64,000 nt of DNA from Oikopleura dioica. Lineage: Eukaryota; Chordata; Appendicularia; Copelata; Oikopleuridae. The stretch is taken from contig OU015567.1 in the NCBI GenBank assembly GCA_907165135.1, forward strand, positions 15,877,001 to 15,941,000, read 5' to 3'. Shown here in pieces: positions 1 to 12,148 of this stretch (position 1 is the stretch's first letter; each line of letters starts with the position of its first letter). The notes under the pieces were generated by a model. It did no database searches. It had not been told where the DNA came from and saw only the letters and a list, made by a program, of their open reading frames with translations. Position numbers and translations under genes: made by a program.

Positions 1-2
1 GA

Positions 3-203
3 AAATGTTTTCAAAAAAGTCTCCTCGTAACCGCGATTCAGTTGAGAAATGAACGGGGAGAAAAAATGTCTCCTCGTTCGCATTCTGACGAACTAGGAGA
101 AAAGTCTCCTCGTTCGCGAAAATACGAACTGGGAGAAAAGTCTCCTCGTGACCGCATATCACCTAAAGCTAAGACTGATTCTAGATTACGTACAAGAAGT
201 TGA
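3..203 (+). CDS. C-terminal tail of an unknown protein with SPR-type peptide repeats (partial)
   Basis: An open frame enters from the left edge and stops with TGA at 201-203. Its last part contains three copies of a repeat of about 12 residues around E-K-x-S-P-R-(S/D)-x (codons near 60-155). The same DNA repeat occurs once more upstream (near 18-35), where the SPR reading is in a different frame. Either that copy is non-coding, or an intron or frameshift lies between. No family is recognised. Ser-Pro-Arg repeats are typical of low-complexity, phosphorylatable tails. It could equally be a tandem repeat that happens to be open. Confidence 0.25.
   Translation, partial: KCFQKSLLVTAIQLRNERGEKMSPRSHSDELGEKSPRSRKYELGEKSPRDRISPKAKTDSRLRTRS
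10..160 (+). repeat. Tandem repeat, about 36-50 bp unit, four copies
   Basis: The core TCTCCTCGT recurs at about 20, 69, 106 and 140, each preceded by GAGAAAA or similar. Spacing is 49, 37 and 34 bp, so the units differ in length. The last three copies are in the same reading frame. Confidence 0.6.
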
Positions 204-659
204 ACGAGTTCCCGGGCAGTCGGATAAACCGCCAGCGTACGATACTCTTGCTCTTAGTTCACCTCCTCCAAAGGTAAAATTAAACGTCTTTTTGATATGA
301 AATAAGAGCGATTTTGAAGTACGAATCGGTGGTGAGAATATCCCAACAAACAACGAAAAGCTGCTTCTTATGAAAAAAATTACTGACTTCTCTTCAAAAA
401 TTTATAATTTCTTCCATCAGCACAAATAAAGGACAAATCTCTTTACTGGTATCTTTCTTTTTCGAATGATTTTTCATTTATAGCGGGATATTTGCCTTGA
501 AATAAAGTGAAGCTGACGGCAAAAATTGCTCATTTTTTCGATAAATCATTTCGTCTTCATTTTTATAGCAAAGTTTTCTTGCAAAATCGAAGCTTATCAA
601 TTGAGAAAAGGCAAATGCATGTAAGTTTATTTTATGTTTTTTTAATTTAATGCTGGTAA

Positions 660-1320
660 GAGATGAGAATCTGCAAGAAGAATGCAATGACATTTGCAGA
701 GTTGATTATGCCTACTGTCGACTTCTGTGCGAGTCCGACTACTGTCTCTCTATTTGCGAACGAAGCTTCAAAGGTGAAATTTATTACCGTAGAGAGGGGT
801 TATCATTTGAGCCTATGATTCGAGCCATCCAATATCTAAGATATTATATCTCTAGAGTCTGGGCTAGTGGTTAGGGTAAGGAACTGGGAGAGGGTCTCGG
901 GGGCAGAGCCCCCTGGGTTAGGGTTAGGGTTAGGGGCAGCTCGAATGATAACACCCTACTACTTTTATTACTGCAGATTGTCTGGACGAATGTCCTTGTG
1001 GAGAAAAATGCCCAAATGGGTGTGAAAACTGTGAAAATCCGATCTCCCATGGCTCGGAAGTTTCTACTGCTTTTTCGACAGTAACGATTAGACCGTCCAT
1101 TTCTCCAATAAATCTTATTAATATGAAATCGAGATTCTGATCATTTGTACAATTAAAGCGAAACTGCTATTTTGGTTTTGATGCCTTAAGTCAACGATCC
1201 CTGCATTCTTTCTGGAGATGACGAAGAAACTTCCAAACTAACAATTTACGCTTCTCATAAGAATTTTGCTCGAAATGCAGCTTCCGGCATTGTCAAAGGG
1301 GATTTCTACTTATTGAGTTG
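660..1320 (+). CDS. Cys-rich extracellular-type protein fragment (appendicularian CPC/GC motif)
   Basis: Exon 1 (about 660-771) follows an acceptor-like GGTAAG and carries six Cys in C-x3-C / C-x3-C / C-x3-C spacing. It ends in phase 1 at AAAG|gtgaaa. Exon 2 begins at 976 after ttattactgcag and keeps the frame. It encodes DCLDECPCGEKCPNGCENCENP, broken here as DCLDECPCGEKC then PNGCENC then ENP. A third open stretch (1194-1320) follows ttaag and ends in TGA after GDFYLLS. I recall Cys clusters of this CPC...GC..C type from appendicularian secreted or kelch-like proteins; that is memory, not a search. The exon 2/3 junction is not resolved (a GC donor near 1049 would fit). No signal peptide exon was found, so this may be a gene fragment. 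Confidence 0.45.
813..965 (+). repeat. Dispersed repeat with telomere-like TTAGGG units (copy 1)
   Basis: This copy has GGGCTAGTGGTTAGGG, then a GC-rich hairpin (GGGGGCAGAGCCCCC), then GGGTTAGGGTTAGGGTTAGGGG and a tail CAGCTCGAATGAT. A reverse-oriented copy lies at 26513-26712. It sits in the intron between the two Cys-rich exons. Confidence 0.6.
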
Positions 1321-1458
1321 AAGTTCTAACAAGAGACATGTTGAGGTTCACCTTTGCTTGTAATGAGACGAGAGAAAACTCAAGTTTTAGGGTTCAAAAA
1401 AAAAAAAATGTATATAATGGAGGTTTTCGTAATAAGAAGTGAACAGAAAAACCCGGGA

Positions 1459-1527
1459 ACCCTCGACTCGCCGGGATTTCCTCGACTCGCCGGGGATTTG
1501 CAAATTTTTTCCCGGCGAGTCGAGGGT
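1459..1527. repeat. Short inverted repeat (ACCCTCGACTCGCCGGGA termini)
   Basis: An 18-bp arm, ACCCTCGACTCGCCGGGA, faces its reverse complement at 1510-1527, with an extra internal half copy. A second instance with the same arms is at 1735-1815. Confidence 0.6.
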
Positions 1528-1734
1528 GATCTAGAGATCGCGAGAATCATCAATTATACCGATTTTTAACGCTTTAATATTTTATATTTTCAATCATTCG
1601 GAATCATTCATTCCTAATCAATATTTCCAAAACAAAAGGTTAAGTGGGGGGTTATATTTTGGGTTTTAGGTTAGGGTTTAGGGTTAGTGTTAAGAAATGT
1701 TGTTTCTAATTCGAATTAGGGATAGGGTGGATAA

Positions 1735-1815
1735 CCCTCGACTCGCCGGGATTCTCTCTGCATAGTTTTTCCCGGCGAGTCGAGGGTCGGGCGAAAATCC
1801 CGGCGAGTCGAGGGT
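1735..1815. repeat. Second copy of the CCCTCGACTCGCCGGG inverted repeat
   Basis: The arms match those at 1459-1527, with an additional tandem right arm at 1797-1815. Confidence 0.55.
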
Positions 1816-1820
1816 CTCCC

Positions 1821-4150
1821 GAAAAACCGGCGCTGGGCCGAAAGACAGGTTTTGAACAGGTGCAGGAATCTCTTTCCAACATATCAAAACATACACCAAG
1901 ATTCTAGCGGCGTGAACCGACGATTTTCGAAGAAAATTACGAAGATAATAAGGTCGAACATTTTTGATCTCTTTCTTTTCTTATCATGATTTTAATTAAA
2001 GTATAGCTTAGTTCTCACGATCCATTCTCATCGGGAAACTCAATCGACTCAGTATTACATAGAACAGTGGGTCAATTGCTAAATTCCTGTAATAAGATTA
2101 CAGGGGGTCAACAAGGTGAAAGTTGAGTTGATAATTGATGGTGGGTTTGAACAGTTCTATCATAAAAGATCAAAATAAGCAGTGTTTACGGTAGTCGTGC
2201 AGGGAAGTGTGACTTTTATCATATTAGTAATATTAAAATGTGAACGAACATAGTCAGCTGATTGATAGAAAGAGCGTCCGGAGCGTTCCGGTACAGATCA
2301 AAAGCGGCTGGAAAGTCACGGCAAGTGTTTAAGGGGGTGGTGAACGAGAATCGGATTTTTTTCAACAAAATTAGCTCAAAATTTTTCAAAAAAAAATTTT
2401 TTTTCTCAACAAAAATGGGTTTAAAAGGGTTCAAATTGTTTTGGCGACTTAATTAAAAAAAAAATTTTTTTTCTCGGAAAAAGCTCAAAATATGCTTCTA
2501 AAGTGGACCTATCTCGTGACAAAATTGTGAAGAAACCCTTAAATTTTTTTCAAAGTTAAATTGATTGTGAAGATAGTTAAGACCCTCAAGGATGTGGGCA
2601 AAATACATTAGTATCCATTAGTAATGTAGTTTCAAAAAGGTTCTGTTACAATTTCAGGTCGCAAAAGCTGATTTAAAAAATGTTGCTATCTTCAAAATCA
2701 TCATTTTTCACCCAATTTGAAATTTAATTTTTCGAAAAAAATCATAACTATTCTCAAGTATTGCCTTTTTATGAATAAAATCTTATATTTTAATAATATC
2801 TCGAAGCAAAAATCATGTAAATATCGGTCTTAGCATGGAAAATCAAATTTCAAATTTTCGAAAAATCGTGAATTCCCGACCTAAAATCGATATTTTCTAA
2901 AGGAAACTTGATCCAATAAAAAAATTGTAGTGACCGATTTGCAGAACGCCGTTCTGGAAGAACTTGGCCGCCCGCCGGTTCACAATGGGTTAGTTTACAA
3001 ATAAAAGGTATGACGTCTTTAAATCCTGGACTTTCTAGGCGAATCATGTTAGCTTATCCTTATCGAATTCAAAAATCCTTTAGAACAGTATTCTCAACAC
3101 TGGACTTTTCATTGTCTAGGAGGAAATATCTAAAGAACAGGTGACACGGAAAACGAGTTGCAGCTCAAACAGATAATGAGAAAGAAATGAAAAAGTGAAA
3201 AACTAATGAAATTTTAAGCTTACTGTAAGAAAAAAATTTTTGAGTATCATGATCCCATCAGATTTCGTAAGTATGAGAAATAGCGCGTAAGGGGCGCGCG
3301 TAGATTGGCACCAAAATAATTTTAAAATGCTTAACAATTTGTTAATAACAAATAACCATTTTTAGTGTCCCCCCTTATTCATTCTCCTGCTTTCAAATCT
3401 GAAATCAGAATTCAAAAATCTTTTCAAGAGAATTCTTTTTTACCCTTAAGGACCCCTTCCACGGTTCGGTTTTTCGAGAATTTTGAAGCCGTCTAGCGGC
3501 TAAACTAGATGCGATAGATTATCTCCTAACAAAGATCTGACAAGGGCCATATGCAAAGAATCTGTTCATGAAAAATGAAAGTGGAATGATGTCGGACAAG
3601 GATTCTACAGCGATTTGAAAATCCGCAACATCCAAACCATGGGAGGGGTCCTTTAAGCAGCAAACAGAGGCAAAAATGAAGCTTTTGTTTTCATCAAACA
3701 AGAAAAATAATTCAAATTATTATGGTTTAGTTTTGAAAGAACCCGTAAAGCGAACATGTGTGTTAGAGGTGCACATTGCCTCTCGAATTCTCAGTTTAGA
3801 AAACACACATTCAAGCAGGCAAAACAAAGTAAGATATTGTTTTTGCGTAAACGGTTTCCTCAAAAATTAGTTGCTTCTTTAAGGCGCCAGAAAATACATA
3901 ACATGAAGCAAATAAATATCATACCTGTAGGAAAAACTGTAGGCTATTTGACGTTGTTTCCAACAAAAATGCGAAACAACGTCCTTTGAAATGCAGAACG
4001 CCGACGGAAAATCTGAGAGTTGCAAAGATTAACACAAAACATTAAAAAACGTTTTCTTAGGGCCGGAATCTCTCTGTCGACACCCTTAAATTAATCTATC
4101 TTTCTAATGGAAGTTCTTCGGGATTTTACCCAGAAGCATGACGGGGGATC
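1821..4150. other. AT-rich stretch without recognisable gene
   Basis: Homopolymeric A/T runs and short open frames on both strands that show neither splice-consistent coding nor protein-like composition. I see no tRNA, rRNA or clear transposon ends here. Confidence 0.5.
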
Positions 4151-4215
4151 GTCGAGGTAGAACTCGCAAGGCACCGATTTCGTCGATTTTAAAATGCGCC
4201 GTGGAAAGTTAAAAG
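4150..4215 (+). repeat. Dispersed repeat, related to 13505-13570
   Basis: GAACTCGC..GGC.CCGA..TCGTCGATTTT....GCGCCGTGGAAAGTTAAA is shared, with about 15-20% differences, with 13505-13570. Both are in the same orientation. Confidence 0.5.
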
Positions 4216-4639
4216 AGATGATTATGAAATTTTCATTTAAATAAAGCGGCTCTTAATGTCTCTGAAAAGATCGTTTATCAAAAAAGAATTTTTAACATGG
4301 GTCTAAAAAATATTTCTTTATTTTCTAATCGGATTTTATACAAACCCAGGTTGCATGACCCTTGATTTTAATCAACCATTTTGACATGAATGCTCTCTGA
4401 TGTCTAAACTCATTAAAAATTGTTGTATCCTAAATAATAGTCACCTTCCATTGATCATTGACTAATAACATTTCGCTGGAACAATCCTTAATATTTTGCC
4501 ATCCGCTGAATAATACTTCGAACAAACCAAAAAAAGTTATAAATTCTCGTCGTAAGCACGTTATCAAGTCTTTCAAATTTAATTTTAAAGAACTGATATA
4601 ATTGTCAAAGTTGGCTTCTCATGAATCGATGTTTGAAAT

Positions 4640-4935
4640 TAATTTTTGGACGCGTTCCGGCCTCAATGGGTCTTTGTCAGCCCTAAGCACAGATTAAGAT
4701 TTATTTAATTTTTTGAAAGTTTAAAAAACAGGAAAAACAGTCTCTCACCTAGAGTGCACAATTTCGAATGCAGGCAAAAATTGAAAACATAAAAACATTA
4801 TTCGCTTTCGCGGGAAGGTGTAATGGAGCGCAAGAAGAAAGCAATTAACACATATTTTTTGAACTCTGATTAAAGTCTGTGCAATGGGCTAACAAAGGCC
4901 GATTGAGGCCGAAACGCGTCCCAAAATAACATCAA
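4640..4935. mobile_element. MITE-like inverted repeat
   Basis: The left arm (GGACGCGTTCCGGCCTCAAT at about 4649) pairs with the right arm (ATTGAGGCCGAAACGCGTCC) ending near 4922. Matching extends inward to AAGCACAGATTAAG / CTGATTAAAGTCTGTG. The element is about 295 bp and has no coding capacity. The superfamily is not determined. Confidence 0.6.
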
Positions 4936-6298
4936 ACATTCAAAACTTATAAAACTTCTTTAAATTATGCTTAAAACTATATATATGCGCAAACGCACGA
5001 CGCACAGAGCTTATGGAAAAGCCCCTTTCTCCTTCATTATCTTCAACTTTTCGAGGATAAGAATACTCGAGACCTTATTTTTATGGTACTTAAAGTCTTC
5101 GAGAATAACAGAATTGAGGTCGAAAAATTTTTTTTTTTAGGTTAAATGTCAAATTTGGGCAAAAAAAAACAGAGCAAGAGTTTCAACCATTTATATAAAA
5201 AAAATTTGTAATAGTTAAAATGATCGTTTTTATTAATTGAGACTAGGGAAATATTTGATAAAAATTATTTTATCGATTTGATGCTATATGCTCAACAAAC
5301 AAAATCAAAATGGAGCGAATATGCATTTTTGTTACACTGCATGATTTTAAACCTTGTTCAGTTATTATCCTTTATTAGCGTGAACATTTAATTTATTGAC
5401 CAAAAAATGCTCATAATAACGATCTGTCTGTGCAGAGCAATTATGCTGATATTTAAATCAATTACATTGACTTTCCTAAACAAGGCCTGTTATTAAGAAA
5501 ACAAAACAACCTTATGCTCCGCAAAAATGTTCTACAATATTTGATTCATTTGAGATAAATTATTTTCTGTTTTGATCATTTCAAGCATCGACAAAAGTCG
5601 AGCTTTTCAAGCGATTTTCATCAGCTCTATGAAAAGATAAACATTTTGTTGATATTTATTTCGATTTTTTTTTATAAAAAGAATCCTCTTTATTATTATT
5701 GCAACGTTCCTTTTTTGCGTGTTTTTACTGAGCAAATTCCCTCTTACCGTAGCAAGAGCGCCATCATATAAAATGCTTTAAATTCAAGTTACTTTTATTC
5801 TGCCTTATCATTATTCTTCTCAAAATAAGACGAAAGAGAATTCGAATCGTTCGATATTTGAGGTAATATAAAAGATTCTTTTTACGCGTAAATGCCTTTT
5901 CTCGCACCTGGGTTTTTTGAGCTTTATAACGGAAAGACCTTAACTCGGCAAACTCGGAAGACCCTGCAGACAATTTTTCATCAAATTTTCCCCTGCTCTC
6001 TGATTATTTTTCAAAGAGATACAATTTATCGTAAGAAAGAGTTTCTTCAAAGTTAAAGACTACAATAAGTTGCAGTTCGAGACCAAGAATCTTATTATTT
6101 AAGCAAATTCGGGGTTTTCTACCATTGTACACGCGGAACGGGCTAAAGGGACTCCGCCGACGCAGCTCCGCGCGCCAGGCTCGCTCTTTTTCACTCTCAC
6201 TTTCCATTGGGACAATATTCTTCGATTTTTTTGAAGCTTTAGGACCAAACTAAAATTTTTATTCTCTTTCATCTCCATCTTTAAATATTATCATATGT
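4936..6298. other. AT-rich stretch without recognisable gene
   Basis: Only short, compositionally biased open frames. Some short complementary runs are present but no clear element ends. Confidence 0.45.
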
Positions 6299-6737
6299 TG
6301 TAGCTACGCTGAGTGGCGGCAAAAACTTTGACGCTCAATTTAAAGTGTACATAAGTACTCGAAATAATCGGATTGAGACTTTGAAACTCGACTCATTGGA
6401 AAGCCCGTAGTCTCTTCTATAAAGGTCACGCTGTGAGATTTCCAAGAATTGTATTCTTATCTGATTATCGAGGGATTAATGCGGGTCTCCTGGATTGCTC
6501 GGCGTGATATCCGCCCTTTTTACACTGTAAGCGCGCGGCCCCCGCTATGTCCCTATACTAATCGGTCGATTATATTAATTGTATTTTTTTCAAATAACCT
6601 CACAGCGTTATCTTTAAAGAAGAGACTACGGGCTTTCCAATGAGTCTAGTCTAAAAGTCTCAATCCGATTATTTCGAGTACTTATGTACACTTGAAATCG
6701 AGCGTCAAAGTTTCTGCCGGAACTTAGCATAGCTACA
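6299..6737. mobile_element. MITE with about 140-bp inverted arms
   Basis: TGTAGCTACGCTGAGTGGCG at the left matches, as reverse complement, the end at 6737. Homology continues through the shared blocks AAATAATCGGATTGAGACTT and AAGCCCGTAGTCTCTTCT. The total is 439 bp with a loop of about 155 bp and no gene. Confidence 0.75.
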
Positions 6738-6815
6738 GTTTTTTATGGAATTTTTGGACATCAAATTTTCGGACATTTTTGCAATTTTAAGGGGTTTTCT
6801 TGGGACACTTTTAAG

Positions 6816-7660
6816 CAGGGGTCAAAACAGACTAGTCTGTCCAGCCTAAAGTCTTAGTCTGCCTAGGTTAAGGCTGCAAGAATAACAGACTACCAAAAAA
6901 TCCCATCATAAATTAGGCTCGTTTTCAGCCCAGCCTAGACTTAAAAGTCTGCAGACTACAGACTAAATCAAATTAGGCTGTTGAGGCTGTCAGCCTAGCG
7001 GAGACTTAAATTGTCTATTTCTAGATTTTTTTGGTTTTTATCTAGACTTTCGCAATGCCGGCGAACATTTTGCACCATTTGTGATTGAGGCGTTGGTGCA
7101 CCCTTTACCCGCTCTTTAGGGTTGCACTACCTGCGCCAGAGTTGTACATTTGACAAAATGTTCTCGTAACGGAGATATATCCGCTGCTATATCCGCTATC
7201 TCCGCTAGTTTCGCTACGCAAATGTACAACTCTGAACTGCGCAGACCACTATAATCTTTTAGGCGAGTTTTTAATCGCCACAAAGACTTTAACGGGCAAT
7301 TTCTCTACGAATAACTTAGCGAAATGAAAAAAATTTTTACTTTTATGAAAAATTCGGACATTTCTCTACCTAGTACTTACTTTAAAAAAATCCTCGACAA
7401 ATAAAGATTCTTTTAACCCTATTTTAAACGAGCCTTAAAAAAGGAAAGCTCCAGACTAAAGTCGCAGACTTGACCAAATCTATGAATTTTAAGGTTGCAG
7501 ACTTTCAGCCTAAAACAGACTAAGTCTGTCAGCCTTGGCCAGCCTAGACTTTTGATTTTCCCTAAATACCCAGCCCAGACTTGCAGCCTAAAAAGGCTGG
7601 AAAATCGCCCAGCCCAGCCTAGACTAGACTTTCAATTTTTAAAACGGATTTCGACCCCTG
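6816..7660. mobile_element. hAT-like non-autonomous element with perfect 8-bp TSD
   Basis: The ends CAGGGGTC...GACCCCTG are flanked on both sides by CTTTTAAG (6808-6815 and 7661-7668), the 8-bp duplication expected of hAT transposases. The interior is full of AGTCTGCAGCCT-like short repeats and an internal inverted repeat (GTTGTACATTTG / CAAATGTACAAC around 7141-7230). There is no transposase frame, so it must be moved in trans. Confidence 0.85.
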
Positions 7661-8289
7661 CTTTTAAGAAGTGCTTGTATCAAATTTTTGGACATTTTCT
7701 ACGCCAAAATTTTTAATTTTCTGTTTTTTGTGAGATATGACGTCTTTTCTTATCAAAAATCTTATTTTTTCTTTGAGAAAGATAAGATTGGAGGTTGATC
7801 TCGTACCCCTAGAGTATTTTATGTCTTTGGAAGATGGAGAAAACTCAGGATGATTTTCCTCAAAAAAAATTTTTTAAGCGATTTTGATGGGAGATCTTCG
7901 CTGTATCAAATCCCTGCTTGGTACATTTTTATTTTTGTAACATTGAAAAATTCCTTATTCTAAAGGTGTTAACCCTTTACAAAAATCAGATTTTGTAAAG
8001 TTCTTTTCAGCTGGACGATTTTATTATGGCCAACATAAGAATAGAAGATTTTTATAAAAAAAAATTTATTTTCATAATAATCATTTTTAATTTTGAATCA
8101 TATTTAAGAAAATCTTCATTTTTATGGTTTTTCAGGGAGTATTTGACATCGGAAAAGAGATGAGGTAAAAAAAAAATTTTGGGATGACCGATTTTTGCCC
8201 GTTTCTACTTCAAGATTATTTTATCTTAGGTCTAACTAAAGATATAGGTATTGGATGGTGAGGGTTTCTCAAAAAATAGAAGCGCTCGA

Positions 8290-8540
8290 TAAGATTACCA
8301 ATTGGTATTCTAATACCAATTTTTGAATTCAAATACCAATTTTTGGTATTCAAATACCAATTTTGGTATTCGAAAACCAAATTCGCCAAAGAATACTTAT
8401 TTCGCCCGTCAAAAATGCGAGTGTGCGCTCCGCGCCTGTTTTAAAGGAAGCTTAAGATGTGATTTACCTGTCTTTGAAGGAAAAAATTGTTTTCAGAAGA
8501 AATATTTGGTATTTTCATACCAATTTTTGGTAATCTAACC
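8290..8540. repeat. ATACCAATTTTTGGTAT palindromic repeats
   Basis: Multiple direct and inverted copies of AATACCAATTTTTGGTATT at 8300-8370, with matching inverted copies at 8505-8535, form a self-complementary block of about 250 bp. It is probably a small MITE. Confidence 0.5.
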
Positions 8541-9830
8541 GAGCGCCCCCGAAAAAAATGTCCAAAAAATAAAGTTAAAAATCGCTAAGCAACATAAATC
8601 TTCGACATTCTGCCTTAAAAATTGCTTCCAATTTATTGAGTTTTTCTTATAATTTTGCATTCAAAAAAAACCAAAGATGAATATAAGAAGATAAACAAGC
8701 TTCTCTATTAAAGCACTTTTCAATACCAATTGAATTTATGAAAATCTTTGTTAACGAAAGCATTTTTTTTTAATTTAAAGAGCTTGAAGATCCAGAATCC
8801 ATTTTTTAGAAAAAAGTCATCAATATTTATGTGAAGTGAAGTCTTTTCTTAGAGAATATTAATGAGAAAATTGTTTTGCCATGAGCGAATCCAATTATTT
8901 TTTTAAGCCGCATTCATAAGTTTCCCCCTGGGCTAGACCCCGGCAGAGCCCGTAGGTAAGGACCATTTTGATTTTACTTTTTATCACCAAAATGAAATTA
9001 ATAAGCCTATGTATTTTGGATAAAGAATTAATCTTGATTTAAGGGGCTTTTGGTTAAGAATTTTATTTGATGTTTTTTCAATTTTCAATCGTATTTTTGG
9101 ATTCCTTCTGACTTCTTTTTGCATTTTTAACTTCGTTATGCAAAAAATGAATTTAAAAAAGTAAATTGAGAGCGCGCGAGGGAAAAAATGCCGCGCGCCG
9201 AGCGAAAATTCAGGCAAAGCGGGTCGATTTGTCGTCGCGCGCCATATTTTGAGTTTTTAAATCATCTGTTTAAAAGTGAAGACGTGGATGGAAATTCATA
9301 AAATTTAGTGGCCAACGTGCTCAAGTGTTTCAACTCCCCCTTTAAAAAACTTTATTTTAAAAACAATGATAAGGAGATAGCGTTTTTAAGGTCACGATTG
9401 GTCGACTTCGACGAAATTTTTCACCATCTTCCCGAAAAAATATTTTTTTTTCGAATTAAGCAGCCCACATAAATAAGACCCTTTTTAGCCTATTTACATT
9501 GAAAGAAAAAATTTTTTTTGAAAAAATTTGAGTTTTTTAGGTTGATAAAAATCTGAGTCTCGACCACCACCCCATTAATAAGATAACTACATTAATTATT
9601 TACATTTTTATTAAAAAATATCTTTATTAAAAATATACCTTTTCATAAGGTAAATTTTGACGTTTGAGGACAAGATTGGGAGCTTAAGATAATCTTGACC
9701 ACGAGGGCACGCTTGAAGATGAATCTCGAGTCTTGGTTTAGGTGCGAGGATTTAGGTGAGGGAGACAGGGGCAAGCTTATTGCATTCTTTCGAAGTTTAC
9801 GTGGCAAACCATCATTTTAAACATTTATTT
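8541..9830. other. No gene recognised
   Basis: AT-rich. The short CG-rich patches (for example GAGAGCGCGCGAGGG near 9170) have no coding signature. Confidence 0.4.
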
Positions 9831-9856
9831 CTAGCCAAGATAAACAAGTGTAACCT

Positions 9857-10685
9857 ATGAAGCTTTCCGCCTACTTCCTTTCATCATTTCTATGCGATCC
9901 AATTCCTCAAGAGGAAAACCTTCCTTCATCTGATTCGAATAAAATCGCTCAAAGTTCGATTCAAAGATCCGTTTCTTTGTTTGACAGGCTACCAGATGCG
10001 CTCATGGACAAGTTTGCTGACATTGGAGAGTATTCCTGTAATAATGCTCAATTTCATTATGAAGGATGAGATAGAACAAACTATTGACTATCAATAATAT
10101 TGTTATAAGTTTCTATTTATTGCAAGCGCCTTAACAGACTCTATTTTCAAATAAAAGCTGACTTGCGCTTTATGGACCATTTAACGAATATCGCGAAAAA
10201 GATCTTTTTTAGAGAAGCGCCAAATCAATATGATTTTTAAATCGGCACTAATTGTGGAGCTATCTTAGAACAGTATACTATTCATTTTTGACATTTAATG
10301 TTTTTAATATTGAATATCGGGAAAGTGCGATAAAATAACCTGATTACTTCTCTCTTGAGCTGAATTTTAAATGGTCTTAAGATGCTTAAATGGTACTGAT
10401 ATTATCGGAATTAGGAAACTCAAGATAAGGTTTCTCTTAAAGTTAATTTTTTAACATATAAAATGTATTTTTGTTAAAAATTCTTATAAGATTTCTTATG
10501 ATTTAAATATCTTTGAAAAGGTCCATCGAAAATAGCATTCGATAACAGAATTGCTGTCAAACAAGAAGACATTCAAAAAGCATTCGGCTCGATGTTTACT
10601 TCAGATTTGGTTATCCAGTATATGACAGAAATAACGCAATATATGTCATTTATTGGCTATTTTCAAGGACACAGGTACAGCAAGT
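9857..10685 (+). CDS. Possible small secreted protein, three exons
   Basis: A splice-acceptor-like ATTTATTTCTAG ends 21 nt before an ATG at 9857 that opens with a hydrophobic leader (MKLSAYFLSSFLC). Exon 1 (9857-10056) can join exon 2 (from 10126, after tattgcaag) by a 69-nt GA-AG intron in phase 0. Exon 2 (about 10126-10207) can join exon 3 (to TAG at 10683-10685) in phase 1, again through GA. Exons 2 and 3 read RLNRLYFQIKADLRFMDHL and KQEDIQKAFGSMFTSDLVI and look helical and amphipathic. The total would be about 150 residues. No family is recognised and both junctions need GA donors, so the model is tentative. Open-frame content in three successive, phase-compatible pieces is the main support. 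Confidence 0.35.
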
Positions 10686-12147
10686 AGATTTTTTATTAAA
10701 AGAAAATTAACCCGATAGCAGGGGCAGTAGGCTTTTGCCTGCACAAGAGCCCGTCGGTGATTGACTCAAATTATGAATCCGAACATGGGATTTGCTACTC
10801 ATTTCCACGCGTGGAGATAAAATCTCCACGGACTTGTTAACGGAGTAAGAGACCCAGTTAGCCCTAAAATTACTGGCTTTCCAAAAAAACTTGGATATTG
10901 AGTCTTTTGAAGGCCCTTGAAGCCCTCATGGTAAAAAATGACCCCATGGTATCAATTGTCAAAATGGTGCGCATGATCTAAGCATTCAAAAACTGCATCG
11001 ATAACCTCCCTACCCAACCCCAGAAAAAAGTCGAAATAATTACCGGTTCTCCTACTGATGCTCAATTTTCAAGATTTTTTTGAATTTTTCTTCTGCAAAT
11101 CATACCTTCGGACTCTCTTTTATTTGCTGTTATCTGAATTTTTATACAGCTAAGAGTTTTGTCGCCAGAACTGAACAAAATTTATTTACTTCAAAAATGA
11201 TCTTGTCCTCCAATTTCTATTTTACCTAATCAAAATTACTACCAGTTGAAAGCGAAGGAAATTCTCTTAAAATCCCCACTAGTATGCAATTTTAATGTCA
11301 ACACTGATTGTGATCAGGAAGCGATTCTTGGAAGTACTTAGCGCGCTCGGTGGAATTCCATCGCAAACAAGTCTTTTGTAGCGCTTTGTGACACGGTGCC
11401 CGCGTTAGATGTGGTTAATTTTCATGGTTATCAGTTTCTGCATGATTCTTATCATTAATGAGCTCATTAAAGTTGCAAACTTGGTATGATTTGTAGAGAA
11501 TTTTCTCCGCTTTTTACTTAAAGTAACTTTGATTTGATATAATGAAAATTGTAAAACAAGATAGCTAATGAAGTTTATTCATTTCAATCAGTTCTAGCGA
11601 TATAGCTCTAAGCCTTATAGAAATTAAGATTACAACATATGAAACCTGAGAGTCTAAGGAGAAAGTCTCAGAAGATAAATTAAAAAATCTCGAGAACTGA
11701 TCATCAGGGGAGCCCTGAACCCGCGCCTGAATCAACCTAACTGGGTCCCTTAAGATTGCAGTACTCACAGGTCACTTGTGCGCAATTGCGATTCCCGGAA
11801 TCGGAAGACTTGACTGAAATTTTTGTTGAAAATCAATAAGAAATGATTCATTTGAATTTTTCATCATATAAAATAGATGTGATGGTTGATTTAAAGGGAA
11901 TTTTGCAGCATTGAATATAACAAATTTGTTTCTTGAATTGAGCACCTTCATTTTATACGCAGTCTTATTCAAGCGCTTTTTATTCGCACTTAGTACATTC
12001 ATTTAAGAGGCATCAAAATTGAAGATACTCTCAATTTTAAAATTTTTTTTTGAGAGAAGAAGAATTTAAAGTAAAGATCAAAATTTCTTTAATCACATTG
12101 AAATCAATATTAAAAAAAATTTATTTTAAAGATAACACCTTTTTTAG
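10686..12147. other. No gene recognised
   Basis: AT-rich, with scattered short open frames. A stretch near 10770-10840 is open (NYESEHGICYSFP) but has no supporting splice context. Confidence 0.4.
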
Positions 12148-12148
12148 T

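Noticed and set aside
913-940. Chromosome end (telomere)
   Set aside because: Only about three TTAGGG units, inside a repeat that also occurs at 26.5 kb; sequence continues on both sides.
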